Of a stretch of DNA of 64,000 nucleotides, positions 33,121-45,296 are shown piece by piece. Every line of letters begins with the position of its first letter. The stretch's first letter is position 1. The notes beneath the pieces were generated by a model. It was not told where the DNA came from, ran no database searches, and saw only the letters and a program-made list of their open reading frames with translations. The translations under genes were made by a program, and so were the position numbers. This DNA is from Piezodorus guildinii (taxonomy: Eukaryota > Arthropoda > Insecta > Hemiptera > Pentatomidae), in NCBI GenBank assembly GCA_023052935.1, contig CM041297.1, positions 101,505,063-101,569,062 of the forward strand, in the 5' to 3' direction.

Positions 33121-35020
33121 TTTTTTTCATCTGTATGACGTGATTTATGTATGGAACTCTTTTGTCATTTTAAGTGAAATTCATAATAATGTTTTAAATA
33201 TAAAATTATTATTTCTTCCATGTTTCATACCTCTGGTTTTTATTTATTTGTGTTCATAGTAATGAACCTAGAGTATTTTATTTTATTATTTCGAATCCCT
33301 CTTCTGTAAGACTATTCTTGAGTTTATTAAGTCTTTTTATTGCAGATATAAATCCATAAGAAATTATTTTAGTATATGGAAAGACAATGAAAACAATAAC
33401 GCATGTTTTGGAGATTCTATTAGAACCACTCCAAAAGCACTCGTCATAATTAACCTGCAGTAGATATAAATAATTCTGTGGACGTTTTCTAAGAGCTAAG
33501 TCGCCCTTTGTTGACATTGGCTGAATGCCCAGTATAAAGATGAATTATTTCAAAAAGCCGACCGCAAATGGACCAACCCCAGGTCACAGTAAAACTTAGG
33601 TGGCATATCTCACGGGATACACTGCCCTTCCATTGTGATCAAACAACTGAATTCGATCATTTGTAGGGTAGAAAGTAATTTAATTTATGTTACTTTTTTC
33701 TTTCTTTCATAGGAAAAAAAGTTCAAAATTTAGTTTAATGATATACAAAATAAAGAGTTTCAGAAGAGATCACGTTATGATAAAAAACCCTGAGAATTAG
33801 CCTGTTGATGTGTTTCTCTTCCCCAATGGAAATTTCTTGAAATATTTAATAGTCATTTTATATCACTAAATACCTCTAGTTACGTTTATTTTATTTTTAT
33901 TTATTTTTTTTAGAGGATATGATGTACATAATGTAAATAATTATCAGCGATGAAAGGAAACATGGACTATAAAATAGCACAGAAGAAAATCTGGTGTAGG
34001 TTTCGGCAACGTATGCAGAATATCGACAATAATGTTTTATAATTATATTTTCTTATATATTCTTCCCTATATTTTTAATTACTATAATAATTTCAATTAT
34101 AAGGCGTTTATCTTATAATATACAAACATTATAAAATTACAAATATTTTACTGTATGTTATATATTTATTATAAATTGTTGGAAGGCAGTTCAGTCTTTG
34201 TAATGCTTGTTGCACTAAATTCATTTTGTTTGTATTTATATAATTTTCTGTTTTATTTATTTTTCTAATAAATTTACTTTTGTTAGATTTTTTTCTATTA
34301 GTGATTTTTTGTCTTTACTCTATTTTATGATATAATTATTGTATAAATCGAATATGAAAATAATGCAAACTAAATAATTTGTGTAAATTTAACATAGATT
34401 ACGTGTAGTGTGCCTAAGAACAGGCATGGAACATGTATATAACATAGAAGGATAAGATATAAAAAAAAAATATATATAGGGGTTCAGGAAGAGGATAGCC
34501 TCAGTTCACTTTAAAGTTCGTATCAAAATCGGTCGATCTGTTTGTTCGGAAAATCTTAACTCGCAAACGGAATTAGAAAATATGATTTTTTTTTACATTT
34601 CTAGGTTTGAATCAGGCAGGCCAAAAATAAGCAGGTAATTTAAAGGAGTCTAGTTATTTTTTAAAAAGTAATTAATCGCTAAAATGTGGAATTTTATTTG
34701 TTTTTGCTGACGTTGTAATCATTTGCAGTGTCATTTTAGCAATACTTTGTTTTTGATAATCAGTATAATTTTATTTAAGCTATTACTCTTTTGATTATGT
34801 TTTTTATATACAAGACCAGTGATAATTGAATACCTACAATATTATCTTGTTATAAATAATTATCAGAAATTCTTAAAATGTATTAACATTTAATATCTAC
34901 TTTTGTATTTTATAAAATATACACAATGTCACTTATTGGTCGTTCAACTCTTGTATCTAACTTAAAATTCAAAATCAGCATTAAAAGTTGAAGATTACTT
35001 TATTTGATTAAAATTATTAG
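33121..35020. other. AT-rich intergenic DNA, nothing recognised
   Basis: A motif CAAAATCGGTCGATCTGTTT at 34527-34546 resembles sequences common in insect repeats, but no element boundary is visible. Confidence 0.35.
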
Positions 35021-35029
35021 AATGGACAC

Positions 35030-35290
35030 TTTTTCTCTTCTTTGGAACAATTTCCGAAGTCGGGAAAAAGTTGCTTCATTAAAGAGAGACTTTGAAAGGA
35101 GAAGTATTTAAAGCCCTTCCTTTATTGGAGCAGGCCTTTCAATAGTTTTCCACTCGAGAAAACCAAGCGCAATGCATTTCAAATCGTTTAGGCCATTTCT
35201 TAAGTTTTTTTTTTCCATTCACACTCCTGTGCTTTGCGATTTCTATTCACCTTGGGGGCAATCGATTATATTTATTGATCATAGGAGCCT
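35030..35290. other. Higher-complexity island, candidate conserved non-coding DNA
   Basis: Single-copy in the window, moderate GC, with AACCAAGCGCAATGCATTTC and GGGCAATCGATTATATTTAT. No open frame supports coding. Confidence 0.25.
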
Positions 35291-35830
35291 CTATTTGTAA
35301 GATTAAAATACTTCTATAATTTTGTTTTTAGATTTTTGTTCATCTTTATATGTAATACACCGTTTAAAAATTAAATCGATATAGCCTTCTTTTAGGTATG
35401 AGTGGATAAGAACCCCCCATATAATCCGGGTAGACACATGCATTATATAAGTAATGACGCTATCAAAACCAAAATGGCGTCTGGGTAGACTTATGTCTTG
35501 TAAATTGTAACATAACAGGTTTTTACAGAGATTTAAAAAAAATTAAATTAGTCGGTTAGTGTTAATTGAAGAAAATTGAATTTACTACAAAACACAATAA
35601 TTATTGTAATCGGTTAAGAAATAGTGGCCATTTTCCTTGAATTGATGGTGTTCCTGTTTCGTGTTTCCTATGCTCTTTGATTAATTAATTGCTGTACAAA
35701 TAAGGTACTTGCTTACACAGAAATATCAGTTGTTTACATTAATATTATCAATCGGAAACAACGATCCATTGTGTAATAATTTGTAGGGTTTTTGGTTGTT
35801 TTTTTTATAATAAAATATTATGAATTATCC

Positions 35831-35854
35831 TTTTTTTTTTTTTTTTTTTTTTTT
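35831..35854. repeat. Poly-T tract
   Basis: Twenty-four consecutive T. Confidence 0.9.
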
Positions 35855-35879
35855 ATATTTCTCGTGGTTTCTTGACTAT

Positions 35880-36330
35880 TTAGGATATACGAATAAATCT
35901 AAAAATTCCCATAATCTGATTAATCCGCATAAAGTCTGGTCGGTAGGAACATTATTAGGAGACCGAGGAAAAATAAATTCCCTGGAAACGGGAAACTCGG
36001 ATTAAATTTTCACGAGCCGGATTTGTCTCGCCAGGTAGAAAGTCCCCAAGGACAGAACTAACCTGTTTATGGTAATAGTGGGGAGGGAGGCTGACGTAAA
36101 TTTCTGATTGGTTGAAAGTGAGGGTGGAGGGGAGAGGAAGGGAAACGGGGACGTCGATGATTGGTGATTGCCCTGAGGGACCTGTCACCGTACCCCTTCC
36201 CTCGGGCTAGTCATCAGCCCCCGCGGTCCCGCAGACGTGTTATCTTTATCTCTTCTGTAATAACTTTACCCTCCTCTTAGCGGGCTGCGGTTGTCAAACG
36301 TTTCAGGTCTCTATGTCACGTCTAGGTCTT
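35880..36330. other. GC-rich island
   Basis: Includes GGGAGGGAGGCTGACG, GGGGACGTCGATGATTGG and CCCCCGCGGTCCCGCAGACG, by far more GC- and CpG-rich than the flanks. A 77-codon minus frame (35955-36188) is Pro/Ser-rich and unrecognised. It could be a regulatory island or a promoter of a gene outside the window. No transcript structure can be read. Confidence 0.3.
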
Positions 36331-36859
36331 CTTTTTATAGGTCAAGTCAACCGGATTCCACCATTCGTTACCCAGGGTTATACTTGTCCAAAGTATAAAT
36401 GAAGTAAAAATGTTTATTTACCTTAAATCCTAACTTTACTCTAATGAGGATCCATAGATCTCCATAGCTACATCAAGTTTAATTCTTTCGCATACCTATA
36501 TATACAATATATAGTAAGAAGTATTGCGACTGGGATAATTTTAGAATTCGAGTTTTCACCGGAAATACACGTTTTAGAGTCTTTTGAGTCCAAATGACTG
36601 AGCTTCGCAAAGAGGCCTGTGTGTGACTAGTAAGTCTAGCGCAAAAATGAATAGTCGTAAGGAATTAAAATTGCATATTTAACATAACTATAAGCCTGAG
36701 ATGTTACAGCAAATTTTTCTTCACAAAAGCTAATCAGAAGAGTCACTTCATTTTGCATCTTTTTACGATTTTCTCAAAAACGGATTTTTATTAAACTCAG
36801 CTTAATCAAAATTGAGCTATATCGATAGTTACGGAATGAGATAGACTCATCAATATATT

Positions 36860-37225
36860 ATTGTAATTGTTAATAATTAATATTTATATTTCTCCTATTA
36901 CAAAGGATGCCGCAATCTACCTCCTTAAGCCAGCAGGGACTTTTGGCTAAGACGCTTATGCATATATCTGAACCCATACTTCAAACAGTTTACTACAGGA
37001 AGTACTTGGATAATATGAGTACTAAGTGACCCATATGTCTCTTCATTTTATCTCTGCCGCCTTTCCTTTATTCCCTCTACTATTCCTTCATGTAAGTAAT
37101 CCCCAAATCCTAGAGCCTGGGCACTCCGGTGAAGATGTTGTTAGTGTAAAGTTATAATATATTATATTAGTAGGAATGTTATGATCCTTTTTTCATTATG
37201 AAGAAAGATAAAAAAGGTTAAATGA
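36860..37225. other. Insertion of unknown type inside R1 copy C
   Basis: Higher-complexity sequence (CTTAAGCCAGCAGGGACTTT, GCCTGGGCACTCCGG) absent from the sister R1 copy at 43-45.8 kb. No coding sequence or clear TSD was found. Confidence 0.45.
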
Positions 37226-37564
37226 ATGTGTTATTTAATGAAAATTAATATGATATAGGTTTCATTCTGATTGAAATAACCTGGCAGGGTATAACTGCTG
37301 ATATTTTAAATTTTCTCCCTCTAAAGTACCTTTAATTTTGTAGATCCTATAAAAATAACCATGTCATCTTTTTAGAATGTATAAGAAACGGATAAATATA
37401 TAAGTTGAACGAATTCGATATAGAACTAAAGGAGATTAGAACAAAAATATTTTTTTTATGAATTTTAGTGTGTATTTATTTAACATAAAAACAGTAATAA
37501 AGATGTATAATATACCGTTTACAGAAATGCTGGTAAAACTAACGGACTGTCGTAGATGATAATA

Positions 37565-38458
37565 TTGGGTTGTTTCACATGAAATGTCCATTTTTATAGT
37601 TTCTGAAATACATAATCTCAGTTGTTTTCTTTCGAATGTTTACATATTTAAAGTAAACCGTTACTAATCCTCTATTTTTGTATTATAAACATTAGCTCCC
37701 CAATCAATTACCCACTTTTTAGTATACCTCCAAATATGAACATGGAAACACGCGATTTTCGAGTAATATTTTTGTACGAGTTTTAACTCAGCAGCTGAGG
37801 CCGCTAGAAATATTTGCAAGGCGTTTGGTGAAGGGAGTGTTAATGAACGGACCATTCGCCGTTGGTTTGCTAAGTTTTTAGCTGGGGATACCGACTTGGA
37901 AAATTGCCCCGAGTCCGTAATAGACAACGATGTCCTCAAACATACAGTAGAAGGAAACCCCTACGAAATAGTACGATAAGGATTCTCAGCACAACTAAAT
38001 GCAAGTGCATCTACCGTTTCCAGTCATTTAAAGTGTATTGGGAAAGTGAAAAAGCTCGATACATGGGTACCTCATCATCTCACTGAGCGGCAGCAAGACC
38101 CCATGTTTCAAAACATACCGTGCAAAAATTGAAAGAACTGGGCTACGAAGTTCTTCCGCATCCACCATATTCTCCCGACTTGTCTCCAACAGATTACCAC
38201 CTGTTCAGGAATTTAGACAACTTCGTCAAAGGAAAACTTTTTGAAAATGATGATAAAGTGAAAAGTGCGTTTTCATATTTTGTTTCACTTCAAAGCTCAG
38301 CGTTTTTCAGTTCGGGGATAAAAAAATTGGTGTCACGTTTCGAAAAATGTGTAGAAAAAGAAGGTAAATACTTCAAATAAAATGATCTTGTTTTCGTATC
38401 GTATTTTTAATAAAAATCCTTTACCTTGAAAACGGACATTTCATGTGACACAACCCAA
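37565..38458 (+). mobile_element. mariner DNA transposon, internally deleted
   Basis: 894 bp with TA on each side (37563-37564 and 38459-38460). The termini match as inverted repeats of about 28 bp with two or so mismatches: TTGGGTTGTTTCACATGAAA on the left and TTGGGTTGTGTCACATGAAA on the minus strand at the right. It is about 0.4 kb shorter than a full mariner. The empty counterpart of this insertion site is preserved in R1 copy D at about 45702-45716. Confidence 0.9.
37745..38380 (+). pseudogene. mariner transposase remnant
   Basis: The N-terminal helix-turn-helix is readable in pieces: RDFRVIFLYEF, then after a stop NSAAEAARNICKAFG, NERTIRRWFAKF and GDTDLEN. A later piece includes ASTVSSHL and LDTWVPHHL. 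The central catalytic part with the first two aspartates is deleted. The last 86 residues (38120-38380) retain GYEVLPHPPYSPDLSPTDYH, holding the third catalytic Asp, and the end KCVEKEGKYFK. It is frameshifted and cannot be active. Confidence 0.85.
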
Positions 38459-38616
38459 TATAATAGATTATTTAATAAAACACATGTTTCTATTGAAACT
38501 AAATATAGTTAGTTCTTTAAAAAAAAATTTTTAACACTAAATGTATAGAAAAAATCTTAATTTGATTTTAATAATAGAGGTAAGTGGAATTTGTGTGTTG
38601 CGCACATCAGATTTCT

Positions 38617-39795
38617 AAAATTTTATAATTAGAGGGTCAAACTCAAATCTAACAATAATATTTATAAAAACACAAGGCCGCCAGTGTGTCAGGGTGGGTT
38701 AAAAAAGAAAGAAAAAAAGTGGGGTGTCTCATTGTTGTTGGTTTAAACAGCACTAGCGTCTAAAACCTGTGAAAGGTTGTTTACCTCATATATTATCTAG
38801 TTATCGTTTATCTCATTATTTATAGGTATCAAGCGCTTTTTTTGGTAAGTAGGTATTGCTCCAAGTTTGCCTCTTTTTTAAGCTAAGCCCAGGCTACGCA
38901 GTGAGAGAATAAGTAGGTGAAAATTCTACTTATATTGTACGACAATAACACATATTTCAGAATATCAAAATAGTAAACAATGTTCTATAGTATATTTATC
39001 TTCTTTGTTTTTGTATTTTATGTATAACATATTTTTTTGGAATGTTGGACAAAATTTTGTAATGTTGGATTTTAGAAAAATTAGAAGATCAATAATAGGC
39101 ACATATTTTAAGTATTTGACAATGTAAACCCACCAAAAAACTTTTGATCCATTCAGTAAGTCCTTACCGTGTAAGACAGAATACATCTGAGACCGAACAT
39201 GATGTCATATTTTGAATCTCACAGACCCCATGGAATTTTGGATGGATAAAATAACACTATGATTTCTAAGGGATATTCTTGAGGTATTGGAAATGCAGAC
39301 TAGTGTACGGTTAAGAACTAAATTAAATCATTGTTAGAGAGTTGATGGAGTTAAGAAGGTACGCTGTTGGAATAGCAAGGGCCAACCAAGATTGTACTAA
39401 CTAGAGGAAGCTAGGAGAGTAACGTTCCCTGTTTGACTAATCAGTCACTAAGGCCCAGGTAACCCAGCTCAGGTCACAACCTTATCAATTCTATGACCTT
39501 TTAGCACCGTCTGGGTCGAACTCTATTTTAAAAATACATTTTTATCAACCTTATTAAACATTTAAGACCTGTTTTGATACTATTCATAGTTTTAAAACTC
39601 AATAATTTTATGACATAATCATCATACCCTTTCTTTACCAATTATGAAAAGAAAACCTCCATATAACATAACATAAAAACGTTTTTATTTTCTTATTATT
39701 TAATGATATTACAGCTGTATTAGTTAATACATTAAGTAAATTAGTTGAACATAAAAACGTGGAACTGTTACGTTTTTCAGACTCAGTAGCTAATT
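38617..39795. other. Intergenic DNA, nothing recognised
   Basis: Mixed composition. 38670-38800 and 39190-39500 are higher in complexity but match nothing else in the window and lack convincing frames. Confidence 0.35.
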
Positions 39796-40085
39796 TTTTA
39801 TTTTTATACTTTTTGTTCGACAAGCCGTGTAGGGCCTAGGCCGCGTGGTGTAATCTCCTGGAAGAACATACTCACGATTCTCGATGAGATTTTACTGGGA
39901 AGGGTCATCACTCACTTTGACTACTTTTTGTGAATAGCCACCTCTCACATACCAGGGGGAGAGGCTGTGAGTGAATCCCCGTTTAATTATATCCTTATAA
40001 AAGCACTACCGGGAATGGGATTCGAATTCACAACCTTTGCATGAGGCACTAGCGCACTAGCCACTCAGCCACGGGCTCCCCGCAG
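39796..40085 (-). mobile_element. SINE S2, copy 2
   Basis: The minus strand starts GAGCCCGTGGCTGAGTGGC (A box), then AGGTTGTGAATTCGAATCCC (B box), and a body with ATTCACTCACAGCCTCTCC. It has an A-rich end at the left (T-rich on plus near 39796-39815). A short repeat AGCTAATT lies at both borders. Related to copies at 22.8 and 50.3 kb. Confidence 0.65.
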
Positions 40086-40399
40086 AGCTAATTAGGCAGA
40101 TATAATTACAGCATTTAATAGATGTAAATTTATATTTATTTATTCTTTTTTACTTTTCAAATATAATTATATAACCTAAGCTGAATAAAACTCAGGATCC
40201 AGTCTTACCGCCTAATTAGCTTCTAACCATATTTATCTAAAATATCCGAAATACTCTTGTTTCGACGTCTAAATTTACTAAATACGTTTGAAATTTTCCA
40301 AATTTCCAGGAAGGCTTTAAACAAACCCATTCTACGACACAACAGTATTACCGATTAGTGAATTATATTCATTTTTCGTCGAAATCAAAACATATATGT

Positions 40400-41460
40400 C
40401 CATGACTGTTGTTAGATATGAGTCAAGTCTTTGACAGAATATGCCACGATGGTTAATAAAATTTCTTAGTTCAACATATTACCGGATTTTACTGTCGTAC
40501 TTAAAAGATAGTTTCTTCCATGTGAGTGAGTTCACTAATATAAAACAAATAAAAGCAGGAATACCTCAAGGCAGCGTATTAGGTCCGACACTGTTCAATG
40601 TATATTGCTCCGATATCCCACAACACCCAGAAACACTTATAGCAACCTTTTCTGACCATTCAGCTATTCTGATATACAACAAAGAAGCCTTTAAGGCCTC
40701 TCAAGTAATGCAAAAACACTTAGATGACACAGCTTGCTGAGAACGAAATGGAAATAAAAGCGAATCTAAGAGCCTGTTCGTCACAGTTTTTCTAAACATG
40801 ACTCTTTCCCTAAGGTCTTTTTCAATAATATTCTCATACCAAATTCCTACACGGTACATTATTTAGGGCTTTATCTAGACTTAACACACCACTTTTACTG
40901 ACATGAGCATACCACTTCAAGCGAAAAAGAAAAGAACTGAACCAACGATTAGTAACTTTCGAAATTACTAGACGAACGTTTAGTATCTTTGACTAAAAAA
41001 TTGACTATTTATAAAGTACTAATAAAACCTATTTAGACTTATGGGATTGAGTTATGGGGAACTACAAAAAATTCATACATCAAAATTATCCATCATTACA
41101 ATCGAAATTACTTAAGAAGATTGTAAACGCCCCTTTTTATGTATCTAATGAGACACTACATACTGACTTTGACGTTCTATTCGTCATTGCTACTGCCACT
41201 GATCACTACAATAAGTTTCACGACAGACTGACCCTAAATTCAAACTCCCTGACTCGGAGCCTGTCCACTGCCACAAACCCTTATAATCCGTCCAGAAGAC
41301 TATCGAGGCGCTGGCCAAAAGATTTGCTACACTGATTGCTATTTGTTTTTAAAATCTATTTCACAGTTGTATTTGTATTTCAATTCACTGTTTAGCATAT
41401 TTGCTTATTGCATAAGCTAATTGCAAGTCCCATATTGTCAAAACTCCTATAAATAAAATG
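40400..41460 (+). mobile_element. Decayed Jockey-type LINE, 3' half
   Basis: Coding remnants run from about 40415 to 41335, followed by an AT-rich 3' region ending near AAATAAAATGCTTGTAC. No TSD was identified. Confidence 0.75.
40415..41335 (+). pseudogene. Jockey-type reverse transcriptase pseudogene
   Basis: DMSQVFDRICHDG (40415-40453) corresponds to polymerase motif A. After a frameshift near 40441, KAGIPQGSVLGPTLFNVYCS matches motif B. The catalytic YADD has become FSDHS, so the polymerase is dead. Further frameshifts precede the C-terminal piece (41054-41335): SKLLKKIVNAPFYVSNETLH, PSRRLSRRWPKDLLH. It aligns throughout with the better copy at 43.4 kb. Its decay suggests it is older. Confidence 0.88.
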
Positions 41461-43065
41461 CTTGTACATGAACCTAAAAACAAATATAAAACATAATAAC
41501 AAATGAATATATCGTTTTTATTTAATTTGAATTATTTCGGAGTCAATTCAAATAGTTCATTGTTTTAATGTGTTATGCTAACTTTGGTATTGAAGCAGTT
41601 AATTAATTAATCATGAAACAGTTTTTCTCAAATAGGTCATTTTATTCGTCCTCTTGTTAATATGAATAATATATGAATATCCGAATAATTGACCTGTCTG
41701 AGGTTTGACATGCCTGTAGTTGACTCTGTAATTGGATATTTGTGTTTAATAATTATTACTTGGTATTACCATCAGTGGTTGAAAATCCTTTATACTCTCT
41801 TGGCCTTTTCGTAAACATTTATAATGAGCTATTTCACAATGTTTAAACAAATGCTGTTTAGAATTGTAGTTTCCAATTTTCTCTTATTTTACAAACTCTC
41901 ATTATCGTACTTTATGGTGGACTTAAATTACCAGCATTTTAATGTTTCAGTTGTCAGGCTAACGTTTCTGTTTCATATTGTGAATGTTCTTTGTCACGAG
42001 TTTTTTTAATTAATATTTTTTTGCATTCGATTAATTTCTTCTTTTTTTTTTTTTACGTATATAGTAAGAAATATGTGTAAAAATGTATTAGATCTCTTTC
42101 TGTGTATATTTTATCTTTGTATAATATTGAATTGAACTTAATAGTTTACTTCACCAGGGAGCCTGGTTCTCTTTTATATGTTTCTATTTCTACCACTTCG
42201 CCATTCTGACAAAGGAAATTCGGTAGGAGTGGTATTTCGCATTCAATGTGCATGATATGGTTAAGCTTTTGGGTTACTGTGCAACTTAAATGGTACTTGA
42301 TTCTACCTTCTATATTTCTCAAGCTCAGTTTCTGGCTTTATATCGCTTTAGCTACTTGCAAGATCTAAATCATATATGTGTGTGTGTATATTTGTAAGAT
42401 ATATTTTTTACCGTTTCCAAAATGAAATGATTGATTTTTCAAGTATCTGTAAAACAATTATATTCTTATGATATCTCTATATTTTTCAAACCTCATTTTA
42501 ACATTTAAATTAATTATTTTATCAATAGTGTCTTTTTATAAAAAGTGCTTACCCATCAAACATGTTTCTTTCTATGTAATCTTACACCGCTTCATCAGCA
42601 GTGTCGTATATATTTAATTTAAACCCTCATATATATAAATGGGTAAAGACTTCAGATCATAGGGATTTGCGATCTGGAAATGACATTGTGTATACAATGA
42701 TGGTTTGTTTAATTATTGTATACATACATACATATATGTGTGTGTGTATATATAAGATTTTTAGGATATAAAGAGTCCTTGCTGTTGAATCGATTGAACG
42801 AACATATGTTCATGAAGTTTTATACGGAATAAAACATAAGTGTAAGTGAAAAGTCCCTAATTTTATTATGAAAATTTTTTTTAGGAAACCACTAGTCTAG
42901 GTGTTCTAATTTTAAATTCTGTAGTACAGTGCAACATGTGCTAAAACTTTGTTGGGATAGACCTCCACTTTATGCGATATCGATATTTAAATAATCTAAT
43001 TAAAACATATTAATAAATATAATAAATAATAAAATCATATTCAATTTTTAGTCAGGACCTCAAGT
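41461..43065. other. AT-rich intergenic DNA with short GT-repeat tracts
   Basis: GTGTGTGTATAT tracts occur at about 42377 and 42737. No gene, element end or RNA structure can be supported. Confidence 0.4.
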
Positions 43066-43404
43066 ATTTTACTTTCACTTACCTATATATGAAATATATA
43101 GTAAGGGCAAGTATTGCGACCGTGAAAATTTTGGAATTCCAGTTTTCAACGAAAATACACGTTTTAGGGTCACCTGAGTCTAAATAACCAAGTCCCGCAA
43201 AAAGGTCTGTGTGTTTGAGTGGTAACTCCCGGACAAAAACGATAATTCCTAGGAAACTGAAATCTAATATTTAAGACAACTTTACGTCTGAGATGTTACG
43301 GGGTATTTTTCATCAATATCTGCTGACCGTAAGATCTACTATGGTATAAGCATTTTGCACCTTTTTACGATTTTCCTAAAAACGACTCTTTTTTTATTTT
43401 ATTT

Positions 43405-44535
43405 TTTATTTCGTCTGCATTAGAGCGCGGGTTGTACTGCACGGGAGCATTCCTCGACGTAGAGCAAGCCTTTGACCGAGTCTGGCACCCGGGATTGCTT
43501 TACAAACTCCGCAATTTCCTTCCCCCTACATATTTCCTTATCATCAAGTCCTACCTCACCGACAGATCCTTCAAAGTAAATCATAATAATTCCTATTCAT
43601 CCATTTTTAATCAGTTTGCTGGTGTTCCTCAAGGCAGTATCCTGGGACCTATTCTTTTCACAGTTTATACAGCTGATATCCCATCCCATCCTAACACTTT
43701 CCTTTCTACCTACGCTGATGACACTTGTGTGTTATCAGTCAATACTGATCCAACTATTGCCTCTCAAACTCTCCAATCCCACATCAGAGACCTTGAAGTG
43801 TGGTGTCAGAACTGGAGAATTAAAATAAATGCCAACAAATCCAACCAAATTACCTTTACCCTTCGTCGTAAACCTATGACATCCTGCCCTACTGTTTCCT
43901 TCAATAATACTCCTCTTGTCCCGGTTGAACAAATCCGATATCTAGGACTGCACCTTGACAAACGTCTCACTTGGAACCCTCATACAAGACTTAAACGACA
44001 AGAAACTGCTCGACGTTTTCGACTACTTCAACACTTACTAGACAAACGTTCTAATCTTCCACTTAACTACAAAAGACTCATCTACATGACTATCATAAGG
44101 CCGATATGGACTTACGGGGTAGAGCTTTGGGGCTCTACTAAACCATCGAATTCTTCCCGTATCCAATCCCTACAATCCAAAATCCTTCGTAAAATCCTCA
44201 ATGCTCCTTACTTTGTCACGAATACACTAATCCATAAAGATCTTAATGTTCCGTATGTTGCTGATTTGGCCCGATCTAGATACCATTCCTTTCATGGCAA
44301 ACTCCATTCCCACCCTAATCCTCTAGTTTCAAACCTTTCTTCCTCTTCGATTCCTGACAATCCTCCGAGGCGTCTGAAAAGGAGATGGCCCCGAGACCTT
44401 CTAGTTTAAATCATTTTTAGAGTGCTTCCATTGGGAAGCTTCTCTACATGTGTTTCATGCCTTTATATATTTCATCTAATTTACTAGTTGTATTCCTGTA
44501 TACAGTTGTAAATTCCAATAAATAATAATAAATTT
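43405..44535 (+). mobile_element. Plus-strand Jockey LINE nested in the tail of another Jockey
   Basis: The 5'-truncated start is near 43411 and the 3' end is an AATAAATAATAATAA run near 44530. The T-rich sequence TTTTTTATTTTATTT appears on both sides (about 43391-43406 and 44533-44547), consistent with a TSD made from the A-rich tail of the minus-strand element. Confidence 0.75.
43411..44409 (+). CDS. Jockey-type reverse transcriptase, C-terminal part, open frame
   Basis: The frame is open from the truncation point (SSALERGLYCTGAFLDVEQA) to the stop at 44407. Motif A is AFLDVEQAFDRVWH, motif B GVPQGSILGPILF, and catalytic motif C YADDT. The thumb begins IRYLGLHLDKRLTW. The C-terminus is LHKDLNVPYVADLARSRYH and PPRRLKRRWPRDLLV. 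All visible catalytic aspartates are intact and no internal stop is present, so this copy is young. The endonuclease, gag-like ORF1 and fingers region are missing through 5' truncation, so it is a partial gene with no natural start. It would copy the element RNA at a nicked target. Confidence 0.92.
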   Translation, partial: SSALERGLYCTGAFLDVEQAFDRVWHPGLLYKLRNFLPPTYFLIIKSYLTDRSFKVNHNNSYSSIFNQFAGVPQGSILGPILFTVYTADIPSHPNTFLSTYADDTCVLSVNTDPTIASQTLQSHIRDLEVWCQNWRIKINANKSNQITFTLRRKPMTSCPTVSFNNTPLVPVEQIRYLGLHLDKRLTWNPHTRLKRQETARRFRLLQHLLDKRSNLPLNYKRLIYMTIIRPIWTYGVELWGSTKPSNSSRIQSLQSKILRKILNAPYFVTNTLIHKDLNVPYVADLARSRYHSFHGKLHSHPNPLVSNLSSSSIPDNPPRRLKRRWPRDLLV

Positions 44536-45000
44536 TTTATTTTATTTATTGAGAAATATTACAATTTGTTACATAATGAACAGTAGTAATAGTGATGTAG
44601 TAAACATTCATACAATATGTACAGAAAACAATGATAAAGTCAAATTACATAAAATCGGAAATAAATAAATTCAAATATGTACAAGAAAATAAAAATTAAT
44701 AAAAAAACAAAAAAAAAAACAACAACAACCTGTAGTAGAGATAAATAGAAGTTGGGAAATAAATAAAAATCATACAAGCAAACTTAACTATATACAATAT
44801 ATACAATCTGCTAAAGGGACCCTAGACTCGGCTGCTCCCTCCACAAGTGGGAGGAGAAGCCGAATCCAAGAGATCCCAGCGCCACTCACGCAGCGCTTCA
44901 CTGGTGTAAGCCAGTGGAGGCCGAGCTAGGGCGGAATAGCCACAAACATACAGTGCATGAGTGGAGGATCTGGCCAGTGTCAGAACTCCAGAATAAATGT
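44533..45000 (-). other. 3' untranslated region of the minus-strand Jockey
   Basis: Runs from the TAA at 45001-45003 (minus) to the A-rich tail. It includes a GC-rich hairpin-prone stretch near 44825-44945 (CTCCCTCCACAAGTGGGAGG) and TATACAATATATACAATCTG, also seen near 19.5 kb. Confidence 0.6.
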
Positions 45001-45296
45001 TTACAAAACGTCGCGGGGCCACTGCCGTTTCAATCTTCGAGGAGGATTGTAGGGATGGATGGAGCTGGAGAGCGATTGAGCAAGAGGATTAGGATGATGA
45101 AGAAGGTTCTGATGGAATTTGGAGAATTTGGATGGTACCAGGTCTAAAATAAATGGAATATTAAGGTCATGGTGTAGGGTACAGTTGGTAACGTAATAAG
45201 GAGCATTAACTATTGTTCGGAGGACTTTGGATTGGAAGGATTGGATACGTTTGATGTTAGAATGTTTAGTTGTCCCCCATAGTGTTGTCCCCCATA
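45001..45296 (-). pseudogene. Jockey reverse transcriptase C-terminal fragment
   Basis: The minus strand reads LWGTTLWGTTKHSNIKRIQS, then NAPYYVTNCTLHHDLNIPF, HPNPLAQSLSSSIHPYN and PPRRLKRQWPRDVL before TAA. It has no ATG near its start. A short tandem duplication (CTATGGGGGACAA twice) sits at the truncated 5' edge. Related to but distinct from the plus-strand neighbour (for example RDVL rather than RDLLV), so it is a different lineage. Confidence 0.85.

Larger units (their letters stand above)
36490..38616 (+). repeat. R1 interspersed repeat, copy C, with two insertions
   Basis: The left end ATACCTATATAT with ATATATAGTAAG begins the copy. The R1 core (CTTTTTACGATTTTCTCAAA) is at about 36759-36785. 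Unrelated DNA of about 360 bp lies at 36860-37225. R1 resumes with GGTTTCATTCTGATTGAAAT, is split by a mariner at 37565-38458, and ends with GAGGTAAGTGGAATTTGTG and CGCACATCAGATTT. Confidence 0.75.

Noticed and set aside
43432..43434. TTG at 43432 as start of the Jockey protein
   Set aside because: The protein is truncated at its 5' end and homology continues upstream of this codon to 43411.
44822..45147. Overlapping frames at 44822-45022 and 44914-45147 as small genes
   Set aside because: They overlap the 3' part and untranslated region of the minus-strand Jockey in other frames.
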